The position numbers were made by a program, and so were the translations under genes. Source: Actinomycetota bacterium (GTDB taxonomy: Bacteria > Actinomycetota > Thermoleophilia > Gaiellales > Gaiellaceae). Taken from it: a stretch of DNA of 20,481 bases. The notes beneath the pieces were generated by a model, which was not told the DNA's origin, did no database searches, and saw nothing but the letters and a program-made list of their open reading frames with translations. Of this stretch, positions 14,098 to 20,481 are shown one piece after another. Position 1 is the first letter of the stretch, and each line of letters opens with the position of its first letter. The stretch covers positions 11,388-31,868 of the forward strand of contig PLDP01000267.1 in NCBI GenBank assembly GCA_003136795.1, given 5' to 3'.

Positions 14098-14204
14098 TTC
14101 GTCCTCACTTGGTCTTGTTGGCTTCTTGTCGGGCGACCATAGGAGGACATGAAGAATCGTGTGGTCAATTTCTGATTATCCGATTTCAGCCTTCGGAGAC
14201 TGCC

Positions 14205-14540
14205 CAGGACTTTCGGGGTTGAGTGAGCGAAGCCGGTCGCACGAGCGACCAGGTGCGGACCCCAACCGATCTCGCGGCGACAGGCACAGATCCGCTCGGC
14301 GAGGTCGGGCGCCAGTTGCCGCGGTGACCGGAGCGGACGGCTTGAGCGATCAAGCAAACAGGACAGGCTCCGCCTGGCCTCCTCACCCGCAACAAGCCAG
14401 CGGTGCCACCAACGATGAGCCGTCGCCGGTGAGATGCTGAAAGCGGCCGCCGCAGCCCTGAACGACAGACCGTCCTCGATCGCGCGCACCAACGCGAGAC
14501 GACCAGCCAATCCGAGCTTGGCGTTAGCGTGCAGATACAT
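14205..14540 (-). pseudogene. Truncated IS481-family transposase (N-terminal fragment)
   Basis: Starting at ATG 14540 the frame gives the typical IS481-type N-terminus: MYLHANAKLGLAGRLALVRA, then a helix-turn-helix (FRAAAAAFSISPATAHRWWH), RSLSCLLDRSSRPLRSPRQL and RICACRREIGWGPHLVAR. Similarity ends at about residue 112, just before the place where full-length members lead into their catalytic part; the later codons are unrelated. The DDE catalytic domain of roughly 200 residues is missing, so it is inactive. The 5' end of the element is intact up to 14636. Confidence 0.8.
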
Positions 14541-14544
14541 CCGA

Positions 14545-14594
14545 GCCCTCCTTTGAGCGTGAGTCCGGGAAGACCCACAGCCTCAAAGGAGGGC
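14545..14594. repeat. 13-bp inverted repeat in IS481 leader
   Basis: GCCCTCCTTTGAG at 14545-14557 and CTCAAAGGAGGGC at 14582-14594 are exact inverted copies with a 24-base spacer, located between the IS end and the transposase ATG. On the minus strand the inner arm reads CTCAAAGGAGGGC four bases before ATG 14540, so it contains the AAAGGAGG ribosome site. Folding would hide it, which would limit transposase translation from read-through transcripts. That role is an inference. Confidence 0.6.
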
Positions 14595-14641
14595 CGGATA
14601 GAACCTCAGCCGTTCACAACCTGTGTAGGCAGGACACCTAG

Positions 14642-15727
14642 CTACTCAGCTCTTTCATCGCCGTTGCCGGCGGCAGCGCGCACGGTCGCCACGTAATCCT
14701 CAACATCATCACTGTGGCGTCGAAGTTTGCGACCAATACGACGAAGACCGGCTAGTGGCTTTCGAGCGGCGAGTTGAAGTTCTGGCTGCTCGTTCTCAAT
14801 CCAGGCCGAGGCTTCCTCTTCGAGTCGCGCGCCCCCGTCGGTGCCCTTTTCGACCGAGACGGCAAGGAGATTGATGACTCGTCCAAGAGCCTTCGAATCT
14901 GGCGGGAGGATGAACCCCGAGCCGCGGATATGCGCCAACACTTTCGCCTCTCGCGATCCTTCCTCGACCGAGATTGGCGAGACGAGATCCCGCTCGCGAA
15001 GCAAGCGAACAAAAGAACCGGAGAGTTCAGCAACGCTCTCGATACCTGGGGTATAGAACGCTGCGGCCCGGTCGATCTCCTCGCGCTGAAAACCAATACG
15101 CGGATCCTCGTCATCGAGAATCGCAGGCCCGACACACGCTTCAGTTGGCGCCGCTCCCGCACCTTCGCGAACCGCACGCCAAAGAACCTCCAGCCGCTTG
15201 CAAGCGGCTGGGTGCAAACCCCCAAAGCTTTCGTCGAGCTGAGCGTGAGCGATGCGGCCGTAGTTCCAGAGCTCGATCATGAACTCGTAGTCGAGTCCTG
15301 ATTCGTTCATCTCTACTAGTGCATCCCATCCGCTAGCAAAGTGGCGCTCAATTGAGATAGGGGCGACCGTGACTGAACCCTGTGTCTCGGGATCCTTGAG
15401 CGCGGCGCCGCCGATTACGACGACGACTAGCCGCTCACCGGGCCGCGCATCTGAAGCGACTGAGCAGATCGACCCGAACACGAGCGGCGTGTCTGGGCGA
15501 ACGCGCTTAGGCATATTCCGAATCGGTCGATCCAGAGGCGCGGGCAAAGCGATAGGACCAACGGCAGCTGCGCCTGAGCGGGCAAGACTCTCCGCACGAG
15601 CGCGACAACGCAGACAACTCGCAAGATGATCAGAAAGACCAGTGGCCTCTAGATCGCTCAACCCAGAGGCAAGCTCCTCAAGAGACGGGCATGCAGCCAT
15701 GACAGTGATGTCCTTTGTTTCGCTCAT
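14642..15727 (-). CDS. Anti-sigma-like protein with N-terminal ZAS zinc finger
   Basis: A 361-residue protein. Residues 12-50 carry a zinc-binding anti-sigma (ZAS) motif: CPSLEELASG, then H34-x3-C38-x2-C41 in SDHLASCLRCRA. The remaining 300 residues are of unknown type: a beta-rich part (LVFGSICSVASD, ERLVVVVIGGA) and helical parts, ending basic (RRIGRKLRRH). No membrane segment is visible, so it is probably cytoplasmic, which is unusual for anti-sigma factors. ATG 15727 is used; ATG 15700, with AAAGGA nine bases upstream, is an alternative that keeps the zinc finger. It directly follows the sigma-like gene, five bases apart, so a sigma/anti-sigma pair is inferred. Confidence 0.72.
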   Translation of the reverse strand: MSETKDITVMAACPSLEELASGLSDLEATGLSDHLASCLRCRARAESLARSGAAAVGPIALPAPLDRPIRNMPKRVRPDTPLVFGSICSVASDARPGERLVVVVIGGAALKDPETQGSVTVAPISIERHFASGWDALVEMNESGLDYEFMIELWNYGRIAHAQLDESFGGLHPAACKRLEVLWRAVREGAGAAPTEACVGPAILDDEDPRIGFQREEIDRAAAFYTPGIESVAELSGSFVRLLRERDLVSPISVEEGSREAKVLAHIRGSGFILPPDSKALGRVINLLAVSVEKGTDGGARLEEEASAWIENEQPELQLAARKPLAGLRRIGRKLRRHSDDVEDYVATVRAAAGNGDERAE

Positions 15728-15732
15728 GTCTC

Positions 15733-16707
15733 TTATTTAGACAGCAAATCGAAGACCTTTTCCAAGACACGCTCCTTTTCATAGCCCCCGGCAAGCCTCT
15801 CAACAACCTCCCCGATGCGCTTCAGCTCGTTGTCAACCGTTCCGTGTGAAATCGCGAGATCGGCGGCAATCTGATGAAGCGTCTCGCCGTTGTATTTGCG
15901 ATAGAGGACCTCTGTCTGTCGGGGCGAGATTTCCTCGAGCACGAAAGCCGCGTAAGCCTCGATTTCTTCATCTTCAAGGCTGGCATCGACCCGACTTGTG
16001 TCCACCGCCGCATCATCGAATAGCTCCGCCGGTTTGAACCCTCTCGAAGCTCCGAAGCGCCTCTCAAAGACAACCCGCAGGCGATTGTTGTCGAGCGCGA
16101 GTTCGACGCGACCAAAGAACGCTTCGAGGAACCTCGCCAACTCCTCACGCTCAAGAACCGGGTCAGTGCGGTTAACGCCCGCGCGGTAGCGAGTGATCAC
16201 GAACGAACCACATGCCCAGGCGAGCGAGACGAGCCGGTCATCGCCCGAACCCCAGACCTCCGGCCGATCAGGCCAACGCTCCCGCCACTCGCCAAGCCCC
16301 CACCACGCCTGGCCAGTCAGCTCCCATTCGGTGAACCGATCTCGGTCAGCGCGCATCACTTCGCTCGCTTTCTCCACAAGGTTCTGCACCTCCGTGGGCT
16401 CCTCCGCGTTCATCAAGAAATGCCTGAACGAGCGCTCGAGAGAGCTGTAGAACTGGCCGGGCTTGGTCGCGAAGTCAAAGGCTGCCATTACATCCGGACG
16501 TGTTAGCAGCCGGCCAGCAATCCAGTCCTGCGCCGCCTCGGCCCGCGAATCTGGATCCCATTGCCCGGTCGAGGAGAGCGCCGCCGGAATGCGACCCGGG
16601 CGCGTCGAGCGCTCAACCACCTGCTCGATCACCGGCATCACAAGCTCGAACTTTTGCGTGCGCCGATACTCGCGCTTCACCTTGGCGTATTCGGCGTCGC
16701 TCATCAT
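15733..16707 (-). CDS. Sigma-factor-like protein (sigma-70 region 4 at C-terminus)
   Basis: A 324-residue protein. Residues about 240-305 resemble sigma-70 region 4: EEIEAYAAFVLEEISPRQTE, then LYRKYNGETLHQIAADLAIS and HGTVDNELKRIGEV as recognition helix. The first 230 residues do not show an obvious region 2; they contain Trp-rich parts (WELTGQAWWGLGEWRERWPD) and helices, so this may be a diverged sigma factor or a LuxR/sigma-4-type regulator with another sensory part. It overlaps the PemK-like gene by four bases and precedes the zinc-finger gene by five, so all three are coupled. ATG 16704 is an alternative start. Confidence 0.68.
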   Translation of the reverse strand: MMSDAEYAKVKREYRRTQKFELVMPVIEQVVERSTRPGRIPAALSSTGQWDPDSRAEAAQDWIAGRLLTRPDVMAAFDFATKPGQFYSSLERSFRHFLMNAEEPTEVQNLVEKASEVMRADRDRFTEWELTGQAWWGLGEWRERWPDRPEVWGSGDDRLVSLAWACGSFVITRYRAGVNRTDPVLEREELARFLEAFFGRVELALDNNRLRVVFERRFGASRGFKPAELFDDAAVDTSRVDASLEDEEIEAYAAFVLEEISPRQTEVLYRKYNGETLHQIAADLAISHGTVDNELKRIGEVVERLAGGYEKERVLEKVFDLLSK

Positions 16708-17042
16708 GGATCGATCACACCCCAGATGTAGTCGAGCGCGTCGCGAAGCACGTCTCCCGTGAGATGCCCAAGTGAAGGCGCCTCGGTAGCGTCGAAGTAA
16801 CCGATCGTCGCAACGTGATCGACGATGAAGCTCGGCCTATCAAGCCCATAGGCAGCGCTAGCCCGCAGTTCGTAGCCGCTCCCCTGAAGCTTCCCATCTC
16901 CACTGATGACCACTACGTCGATGCTCGCTTCCCGGCGCGCGAAACAGAGGCATGGGCGGTTTGGCCGCTCGCCTCGGAAATTGGTCTGCCTGTCCGAAAG
17001 CTCGATGATCTCGCCGATTGATGGAAGGTGGAGCAATGCCAC
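16704..17042 (-). CDS. PemK/MazF-like protein
   Basis: A 112-residue protein resembling the PemK/MazF toxin fold: PSIGEIIELSDRQTNFRGER then PNRPCLCF in the first strands, and YGLDRPSFIVDHVATIGYFD near the end, where PemK proteins carry GLxxxS and a strand-turn. It ends with the usual short helix (GHLTGDVLRDALDYIWGVID). MazF-like enzymes cut mRNA at short sequences, but no antitoxin gene lies next to it; the gene downstream is a sigma-like gene, so it may have another function. GTG start at 17042; no strong ribosome site. A GGGAG...CTCCC inverted repeat lies at 17048-17064, upstream. The family call is moderate. Confidence 0.58.
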   Translation of the reverse strand: MALLHLPSIGEIIELSDRQTNFRGERPNRPCLCFARREASIDVVVISGDGKLQGSGYELRASAAYGLDRPSFIVDHVATIGYFDATEAPSLGHLTGDVLRDALDYIWGVIDP

Positions 17043-17096
17043 GGCGGGGGAGTATCACTCTCCCAGTAGACCATTGTCGAGGGGTCGATACCTTGA

Positions 17097-17111
17097 GTTA
17101 GGATAACTAAC
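17097..17111. promoter_or_regulatory. Short inverted repeat between peptidase and PemK-like genes
   Basis: GTTAG and CTAAC are separated by GATAA in an A+T-rich patch in the 74-base gap upstream of the PemK-like start. A second inverted repeat, GGGAG...CTCCC, is at 17048-17064. These could mark a promoter and operator for the PemK-sigma-anti-sigma genes, but each is short enough to occur by chance. Confidence 0.35.
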
Positions 17112-17116
17112 GCTAA

Positions 17117-18244
17117 TCAGCTCTCACTTATAAACCTCTCACTCGCATCGAATTCAAAAGGCTCGAAGCGCATCTGCTTCCAGGCATCGTTGAAGCGCGA
17201 GCGAGGATCGTCGGCGGGCAGCTGATCCGAGTAAGGCTTAATGCCCGCCCGAACACAGCCGCGGAGCACCTCCTCGGCAAACTCGAGCATCAACTCAAGC
17301 GGGTAATAGCCCTCGAGGTCCGCCTCGCCCCCCTCTTCGCCTCCGAGCACGACTCCGTTCCAGACTTCGGTGAGCTCCGCGCGCTCTTCCTCTCCAGCGA
17401 CTTGCGCGAGAGCAAGTTGGATGACGGCAAAGCGACCACTATCCGGAGGGTGGTGATCACCGTCTTCGTGGACCGATTTGTCCCCCTCCCTACCCCAGCA
17501 CGCGCGCACATGCTGCCAGCCGTAGGCCGGGCCGGCGACAAAGGCGGCGATGATGTCGCAGGCGATCTCTTCAAAGCCGTGATCGATCCAATGTCGCACT
17601 GCCGCTTTACCGAACCGGCCATCGCCAAGCTTCTCGATGACCCTCTCAATGACGAAGTCTTCTCTGTGCCATGGCCCGAGAATCGTCTCTCGCCTTTGCG
17701 AGTCCCGCACCACAGGATGGGCCATCTCGTGCACGAGATCCGGCAGCGGCAGCACGGTCGTGCCGGCGAGAGCCGGTGCAAGGATAAGTTCCTCGCCTTC
17801 CTCGGCGACGAAATGGAAGTAATTCGATGCGCCGCGGGAAACAAGTGGACACGAATCGCTTGGCCACGCAACAGTCTCCGCGATCTCGCGACAAAGCTTT
17901 GTCATCATCACGGCCTCGTCGTCATAGCCGCGGAGGAATGGGATGACGAAATACTCGGCGAACCTTCCGTAGGCAGCGCACTTCCGATAGCGGCTCTGCG
18001 CGCGGCTTCGCGTGCGGATGGTTTCTTCGGAAGTCTTGCCGGCAATCTCGCGGAGAGCTCCAGCGTGCCGACGCGCCTCCTCCGCTTCGCTGGTCATCCG
18101 CATCGCCTGCCTAGCGGCGAGTGCGCGGACAGCTTTCGCATCCGGCCTACCGTCGAGCTCGCGGACGAACCGCTCGAACTCTTCGCGCAGCCGGTCACAT
18201 TTGCGCGCGACCGCAAGCAGCGCCCCACACATGAAGCCATCCAT
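17117..18244 (-). CDS. HExxH zinc metallopeptidase-like protein
   Basis: A 375-residue protein with the zinc motif HEMAH in LPDLVHEMAHPVV (about residues 170-182) and a second acidic element, EEIACDIIAAFVAGPAYGW (about 225-243), typical of zincin glutamate/aspartate ligands. The first 130 residues are helical and rich in Arg/Glu (EEFERFVRELDGRPDAKAVR, EEARRHAGALREIAGK), probably a coiled coil. No signal peptide: the first residues MDGFMCGALLAVARKCDRLR are too charged. It is thus a cytoplasmic peptidase of unknown target. In phage-defence loci such peptidases may cleave repressors (CapP in CBASS), and the sigma/anti-sigma pair downstream offers a possible target, but this is speculation. The upstream gene ends 16 bases before it. 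Confidence 0.75.
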   Translation of the reverse strand: MDGFMCGALLAVARKCDRLREEFERFVRELDGRPDAKAVRALAARQAMRMTSEAEEARRHAGALREIAGKTSEETIRTRSRAQSRYRKCAAYGRFAEYFVIPFLRGYDDEAVMMTKLCREIAETVAWPSDSCPLVSRGASNYFHFVAEEGEELILAPALAGTTVLPLPDLVHEMAHPVVRDSQRRETILGPWHREDFVIERVIEKLGDGRFGKAAVRHWIDHGFEEIACDIIAAFVAGPAYGWQHVRACWGREGDKSVHEDGDHHPPDSGRFAVIQLALAQVAGEEERAELTEVWNGVVLGGEEGGEADLEGYYPLELMLEFAEEVLRGCVRAGIKPYSDQLPADDPRSRFNDAWKQMRFEPFEFDASERFISES

Positions 18245-18260
18245 AGCTGTGAGCTTGCTG

Positions 18261-18695
18261 CTACTTGCGCATCAACGGTCGCAGCGACGTCGTGGCAGCG
18301 GCGTCGGCAACCTGAGCGACCTTGTCGAGCAGTTCAAGCAGGTCGTTGTCGATCGAGTCGGCGGTTGGCAGGATACGGGCGAGCTCTGCAAGATCGCGCT
18401 TCAGAGCAGTCTCATCCTCTACACGCCGAAGGAGGTTCTCGGCGATGTCGCTTGGAACGATGACTTCTCGAGACGTGCCGAGTTGGGCCTTCTCCTCGCT
18501 ACTTCCCCGCTCTAGAAGTCGCAGTATCGCGCTGATGATCACGGCAGCATCAGCCTGAAGCTGATGGCGCTCCTCAGCTGGACGTGCAACCTCGAGATTT
18601 AGGCGTTCGTATTCGATCGCAAGCACCGTCTCATCGACGGTGCGCGATAGATCGGCGAGTTGCCACGTTCGGCGAGATACGACTGGCTGGGTCAT
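18261..18695 (-). CDS. Hypothetical helical protein (144 residues), first gene of the peptidase-sigma cluster
   Basis: A 144-residue protein, almost all alpha-helical by composition: ERLNLEVARPAEERHQLQAD, AVIISAILRLLERGSSEEKA, ENLLRRVEDETALKRDLAEL. It ends with a short basic tail (TSLRPLMRK). No domain recognised; its heptad-like leucines suggest coiled-coil association. It is the first gene of the minus-strand cluster and is followed by the peptidase gene after 16 bases. The ATG at 18695 is the first in the frame. Its role may be to hold or inhibit the peptidase, but that rests on position only. Confidence 0.62.
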   Translation of the reverse strand: MTQPVVSRRTWQLADLSRTVDETVLAIEYERLNLEVARPAEERHQLQADAAVIISAILRLLERGSSEEKAQLGTSREVIVPSDIAENLLRRVEDETALKRDLAELARILPTADSIDNDLLELLDKVAQVADAAATTSLRPLMRK

Positions 18696-19128
18696 CTACG
18701 ACTAGAACCTCGACTTTTCATCGGCAGATACGGCCCCCACGGCCGCTCCCCCGAACAGGTGAGGTCGATTCTTAGCCGCGCACGCCGATTGCGGGCCAAT
18801 TTCAAGGCTCACAGCGAAGAAGTTCGGACTCAGACAAAGGAAGCCTTCCCAGCTGGCGAGGCGGCACGATCGGGCGAGATTACAACAGTATGCACTGCCT
18901 GTGAAGAGAGGAGGCAAGCGGCTTGCCCTGAGGGCTGAGACCGGCTTTTCACTCAGTAGTTCCGCACCTTGTCAGGGGAGCTTGGCGAGGCGGCCGGATG
19001 GAGCGTCTCTAGCGCCCCGAGGCCCAGCAAACGGCGGCCTGGCGTCTTAGAAAAGACGGCCAGCGCAGGGTCATCTCTACTGAGCGCAACGCGCTTCTTA
19101 CAACCGACTACACACATAGGTGACTCAC
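18696..19128. other. 433-base stretch without a gene: promoter region and leader
   Basis: No frame on either strand has a convincing protein here; the longest (71 to 92 codons) lack ribosome sites and look random. The stretch separates the divergent peptidase-sigma cluster and the ubiquitin-like operon, so it should hold two promoters. It contains two hairpins: GGCAAG-CGG-CTTGCC at 18911-18925 and the longer one at 19039-19063. The minus-strand start at 18695 has no clear -10 box, so promoters are not assigned. Confidence 0.6.
19039..19063 (+). promoter_or_regulatory. Hairpin in leader of the ubiquitin-like operon
   Basis: CTGGC and GTCTT pair with AAGAC and GCCAG around an AGAA tetraloop, with one bulged G: ten base pairs. 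It lies 66 bases before the ubiquitin-like ATG. There is no T-run after it, so it is more likely a leader structure or protein-binding site than a terminator. It might also belong to an unseen small RNA. Confidence 0.45.
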
Positions 19129-19380
19129 ATGGAAGAGACAGAGACGAAGAACAAGACCATCAAGTTCAAGCTCGACGGCGAAGACGTCGAGACGGGTGAG
19201 AAGGAGCTGACGGTCGAGGCGATCATCAAGCTTGGCCCCGAGGATCCCGCCACGCACTACCTCCAGCTCGTGCACGGCGGCAAGCCGGGAGCCGACTACA
19301 AGGACCTCGCCGAGACGATCAAGCTGCACGAGGGGATCGAGTTCGTCACGGTCTACAACGGACCGACACACGTCTCATGA
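19129..19380 (+). CDS. Multi-ubiquitin-family protein with a single ubiquitin-like domain
   Basis: An 83-residue ubiquitin-like protein (beta-grasp) of the prokaryotic multi-ubiquitin family. KTIKFKLDGEDVETGEKELT is the first beta hairpin, VEAIIKLGPEDPATHYLQLV the helix and third strand, and TIKLHEGIEFVTVYNG the last strand. Only one domain is present where many relatives have several. The end, YNGPTHVS, has no diglycine; a processing enzyme would have to expose another residue, or the protein acts in another manner. ATG 19129 is chosen because AGGTGA lies five bases before it; GTG 19120 would add three residues. The stop overlaps the next start in ATGA. Very likely the modifier or scaffold of the E2/JAB-E1 system after it. 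Confidence 0.8.
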   Translation: MEETETKNKTIKFKLDGEDVETGEKELTVEAIIKLGPEDPATHYLQLVHGGKPGADYKDLAETIKLHEGIEFVTVYNGPTHVS

Positions 19381-19796
19381 GCGGCCACTCGCAAGAGACG
19401 CTCGAAGTAGGCCCGCAGGTTCTCGCAAACGGTCTGCGCGAGAAGGGCTATGAGGTCGGCGATTCCGTCCCGCCGGCATTGGGGTCGCCCGCCTACGGAT
19501 TCGTGCGCTTTCTCTACACGATAAAGCTCGGCAGCCGGAGCGGTGAGACGCTCGAGATGGGCTTCATCGCACCAAACGACTTCCCCATCAATCCACCCGC
19601 GGGGATCTATGTCCTAAGCGATGTCCGTCCGATCTCCAGCGAGAGCACTCTTCCTCACGGAGGCGTGAGTGATGCAAGTTCCTTGCTGGGACCTGGCTGG
19701 CGCTACTGGAGCCGCACGCACGATGCATGGGCCGCGTCAACTCGCGATGCTGCCGCGTGGATGAAGCACGTCGATCGTCTGTTCGCTGACCTGTGA
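19377..19796 (+). CDS. E2 family E (UBC-like) protein without cysteine
   Basis: A 139-residue protein of the prokaryotic E2 family E, found with multi-ubiquitin and JAB-E1 genes. The UBC-like core is visible as FLYTIKLGSRSGETLEMGFI then PNDFPINPPAGIYVL, matching the E2 strand and YPxxPP turn, and near the end GPGWRYWSRTHDAW followed by a helix (TRDAAAWMKHVDRLFADL), a signature of this group. There is no cysteine anywhere in the chain, so it cannot form the E2 thioester; it must work non-catalytically or with another residue, or depend on the E1 partner. Coupled at both ends: ATGA overlap before and GTGA overlap after. Confidence 0.78.
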   Translation: MSGHSQETLEVGPQVLANGLREKGYEVGDSVPPALGSPAYGFVRFLYTIKLGSRSGETLEMGFIAPNDFPINPPAGIYVLSDVRPISSESTLPHGGVSDASSLLGPGWRYWSRTHDAWAASTRDAAAWMKHVDRLFADL

Positions 19797-20481
19797 GCTT
19801 CTCCGCCGCTCTCACAGGCGACACCGACGCTGCACTGCGCGCGCATCTAGACCGGCCCGACGGACAAGAGGATGTCTGCTTTGCACTGTGGCGCCCAAGC
19901 CACGGTGCCGAACGACTGACTGCACTCGTTCAGTCGCCGATCCTTCCACTCGAAGGCGAGCGACGCGTGCACGGGAACGCGTCGTTCGAAGGTAGCTACC
20001 TCATCCGCGCCGCTGGAATCGCGGCTGAAGCGAAAGCAGGCCTCGCGCTCCTCCACTCCCATCCGGGAGGACGCGAGTGGCAAGGCATGAGCCCGGATGA
20101 CATCAACGCCGAGAGCGGCAACGCAGCGCGCGTCAGGGCGATCACTGGCCTACCGCTCCTCGGTATGACGCTCGCCACGCGAGACGGTGGCTGGAGCGGC
20201 CGTCTCTGGGAGCGCGACGCTCCACAGACATACAGCCGGAAGGATTGCGAGAGCGTGAGAGTTATCGCCAGCGGCCTGCGCGTAACTCACCACCCCACTC
20301 TGAGACCCCCGCCGCGATTTCGCGAGGAGCTAACGCGGACGATCTCGGCTTGGGGCGAAGAGGCTCAGGCAAATCTGGCTCGTTTGCGCATCGGCGTCGT
20401 CGGACTCGGCAGCGTCGGCTCCATCATCGTCGAAGCCCTCGCGCGGATGGGGGTGGCGGACATTCGGCTTATCGACTTTGA
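19793..20481 (+). CDS. JAB (JAMM) peptidase-E1 (ThiF) fusion, 3' end outside window
   Basis: The visible 229 residues begin at a GTG that overlaps the preceding stop. Residues about 20-170 form a JAB/JAMM metalloprotease of the deubiquitinase type: candidate E26, then H88-S-H90-P in LLHSHPGG, and S100-P-D-D103 in GMSPDD, which fits the E...HxH...SxxD zinc motif with a longer spacer. Residues about 198-229 start a ThiF/E1 adenylation domain, IGVVGLGSVGSIIVEALARM then IRLIDFD, with G-x-G-x-x-G at GLGSVG. A single chain could thus both activate and remove the ubiquitin-like protein, as known in JAB-E1 fusions of multi-ubiquitin operons. The rest, including the E1 cysteine, is outside the window. 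Confidence 0.88.
   Translation, partial: MSFSAALTGDTDAALRAHLDRPDGQEDVCFALWRPSHGAERLTALVQSPILPLEGERRVHGNASFEGSYLIRAAGIAAEAKAGLALLHSHPGGREWQGMSPDDINAESGNAARVRAITGLPLLGMTLATRDGGWSGRLWERDAPQTYSRKDCESVRVIASGLRVTHHPTLRPPPRFREELTRTISAWGEEAQANLARLRIGVVGLGSVGSIIVEALARMGVADIRLIDF

Larger units (their letters stand above)
14205..14636 (-). mobile_element. IS481-family insertion sequence remnant, one end only
   Basis: The outer end read on the minus strand is TGTCCTGCCTACACAGGTTG at 14617-14636, then TGAACGG, as expected for IS481 terminal repeats beginning TGT. Between it and the transposase start is a 13-bp exact inverted repeat (14545-14557 and 14582-14594). The opposite end was lost near 14205. The element ends five bases past the stop codon at 14642 of the anti-sigma-like gene, so it inserted very close to that gene without breaking it. 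A target duplication cannot be recognised, since one end is missing. Confidence 0.7.

Noticed and set aside
14149..14175. 8-codon plus-strand frame after AGGAGG (MKNRVVNF)
   Set aside because: Spacing of two bases is too short and the product too small; may be a relic beside the insertion sequence.
17402..18463. 353-codon plus-strand frame opposite the metallopeptidase
   Set aside because: Antisense to HEMAH peptidase; no start signals and no recognisable domain.
1..20481. CRISPR arrays, tRNA and rRNA genes
   Set aside because: No regularly spaced direct repeats and no cloverleaf or rRNA-like sequence noticed by eye; a covariance-model scan was not possible.

Overview
The window is high-GC DNA with many GTG starts, short intergenic gaps and ATGA/GTGA-type overlaps. 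Taken with a small helical protein (9082-9435) and a zinc-ribbon gene that look like families I know mainly from high-GC Actinomycetota, this suggests an actinobacterium, possibly of the Thermoleophilia/Solirubrobacterales group. That placement is inference. No rRNA, tRNA, CRISPR array or plasmid origin was seen. The mix of defence-like genes, a toxin-antitoxin pair, an integrase with excisionase, an insertion-sequence remnant and several broken genes marks this as an accessory region or genomic island.

Left end (1-4082). A minus-strand operon encodes a ComEC-like metallo-beta-lactamase hydrolase followed by an E2-E1 (UBC-ThiF) fusion cut by the window edge: a ubiquitin-like conjugation module of the kind related to the Cap2 component of CBASS. 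Divergent from it is a HigB-like toxin gene overlapping a gene that fuses an XRE repressor domain to an ImmA/IrrE-type zinc peptidase. A 12-bp near-perfect inverted repeat fills the shared promoter region. A related sequence recurs at about 4055-4078, between a tiny basic-protein gene and a MerR-like HTH gene, so one regulator may control all four units.

Middle (4083-14640). A MerR-like HTH protein, a DEDDh exonuclease-BRCT protein, a small ORF, a GNAT-like protein, a frameshifted gene with a neighbouring PIN-domain gene, a small helical protein without a standard start codon, a zinc-ribbon pseudogene broken by a 2-bp duplication, an XRE regulator, a tandem pair of diverged paralogues, and a tyrosine recombinase plus excisionase with a perfect 11-bp inverted repeat upstream. 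An IS481-type remnant lies at 14205-14636.

Right part (14642-20481). A minus-strand cluster encodes a helical protein, an HEMAH zinc metallopeptidase, a PemK-like protein, a sigma-factor-like protein and a ZAS-type anti-sigma-like protein. Past a 424-base gene-free stretch is a second, different ubiquitin-like operon on the plus strand: a single-domain ubiquitin-like protein, an E2 family E protein with no cysteine, and a JAB-E1 fusion cut by the window end. The two ubiquitin-like modules therefore bracket about 17 kb of accessory DNA.
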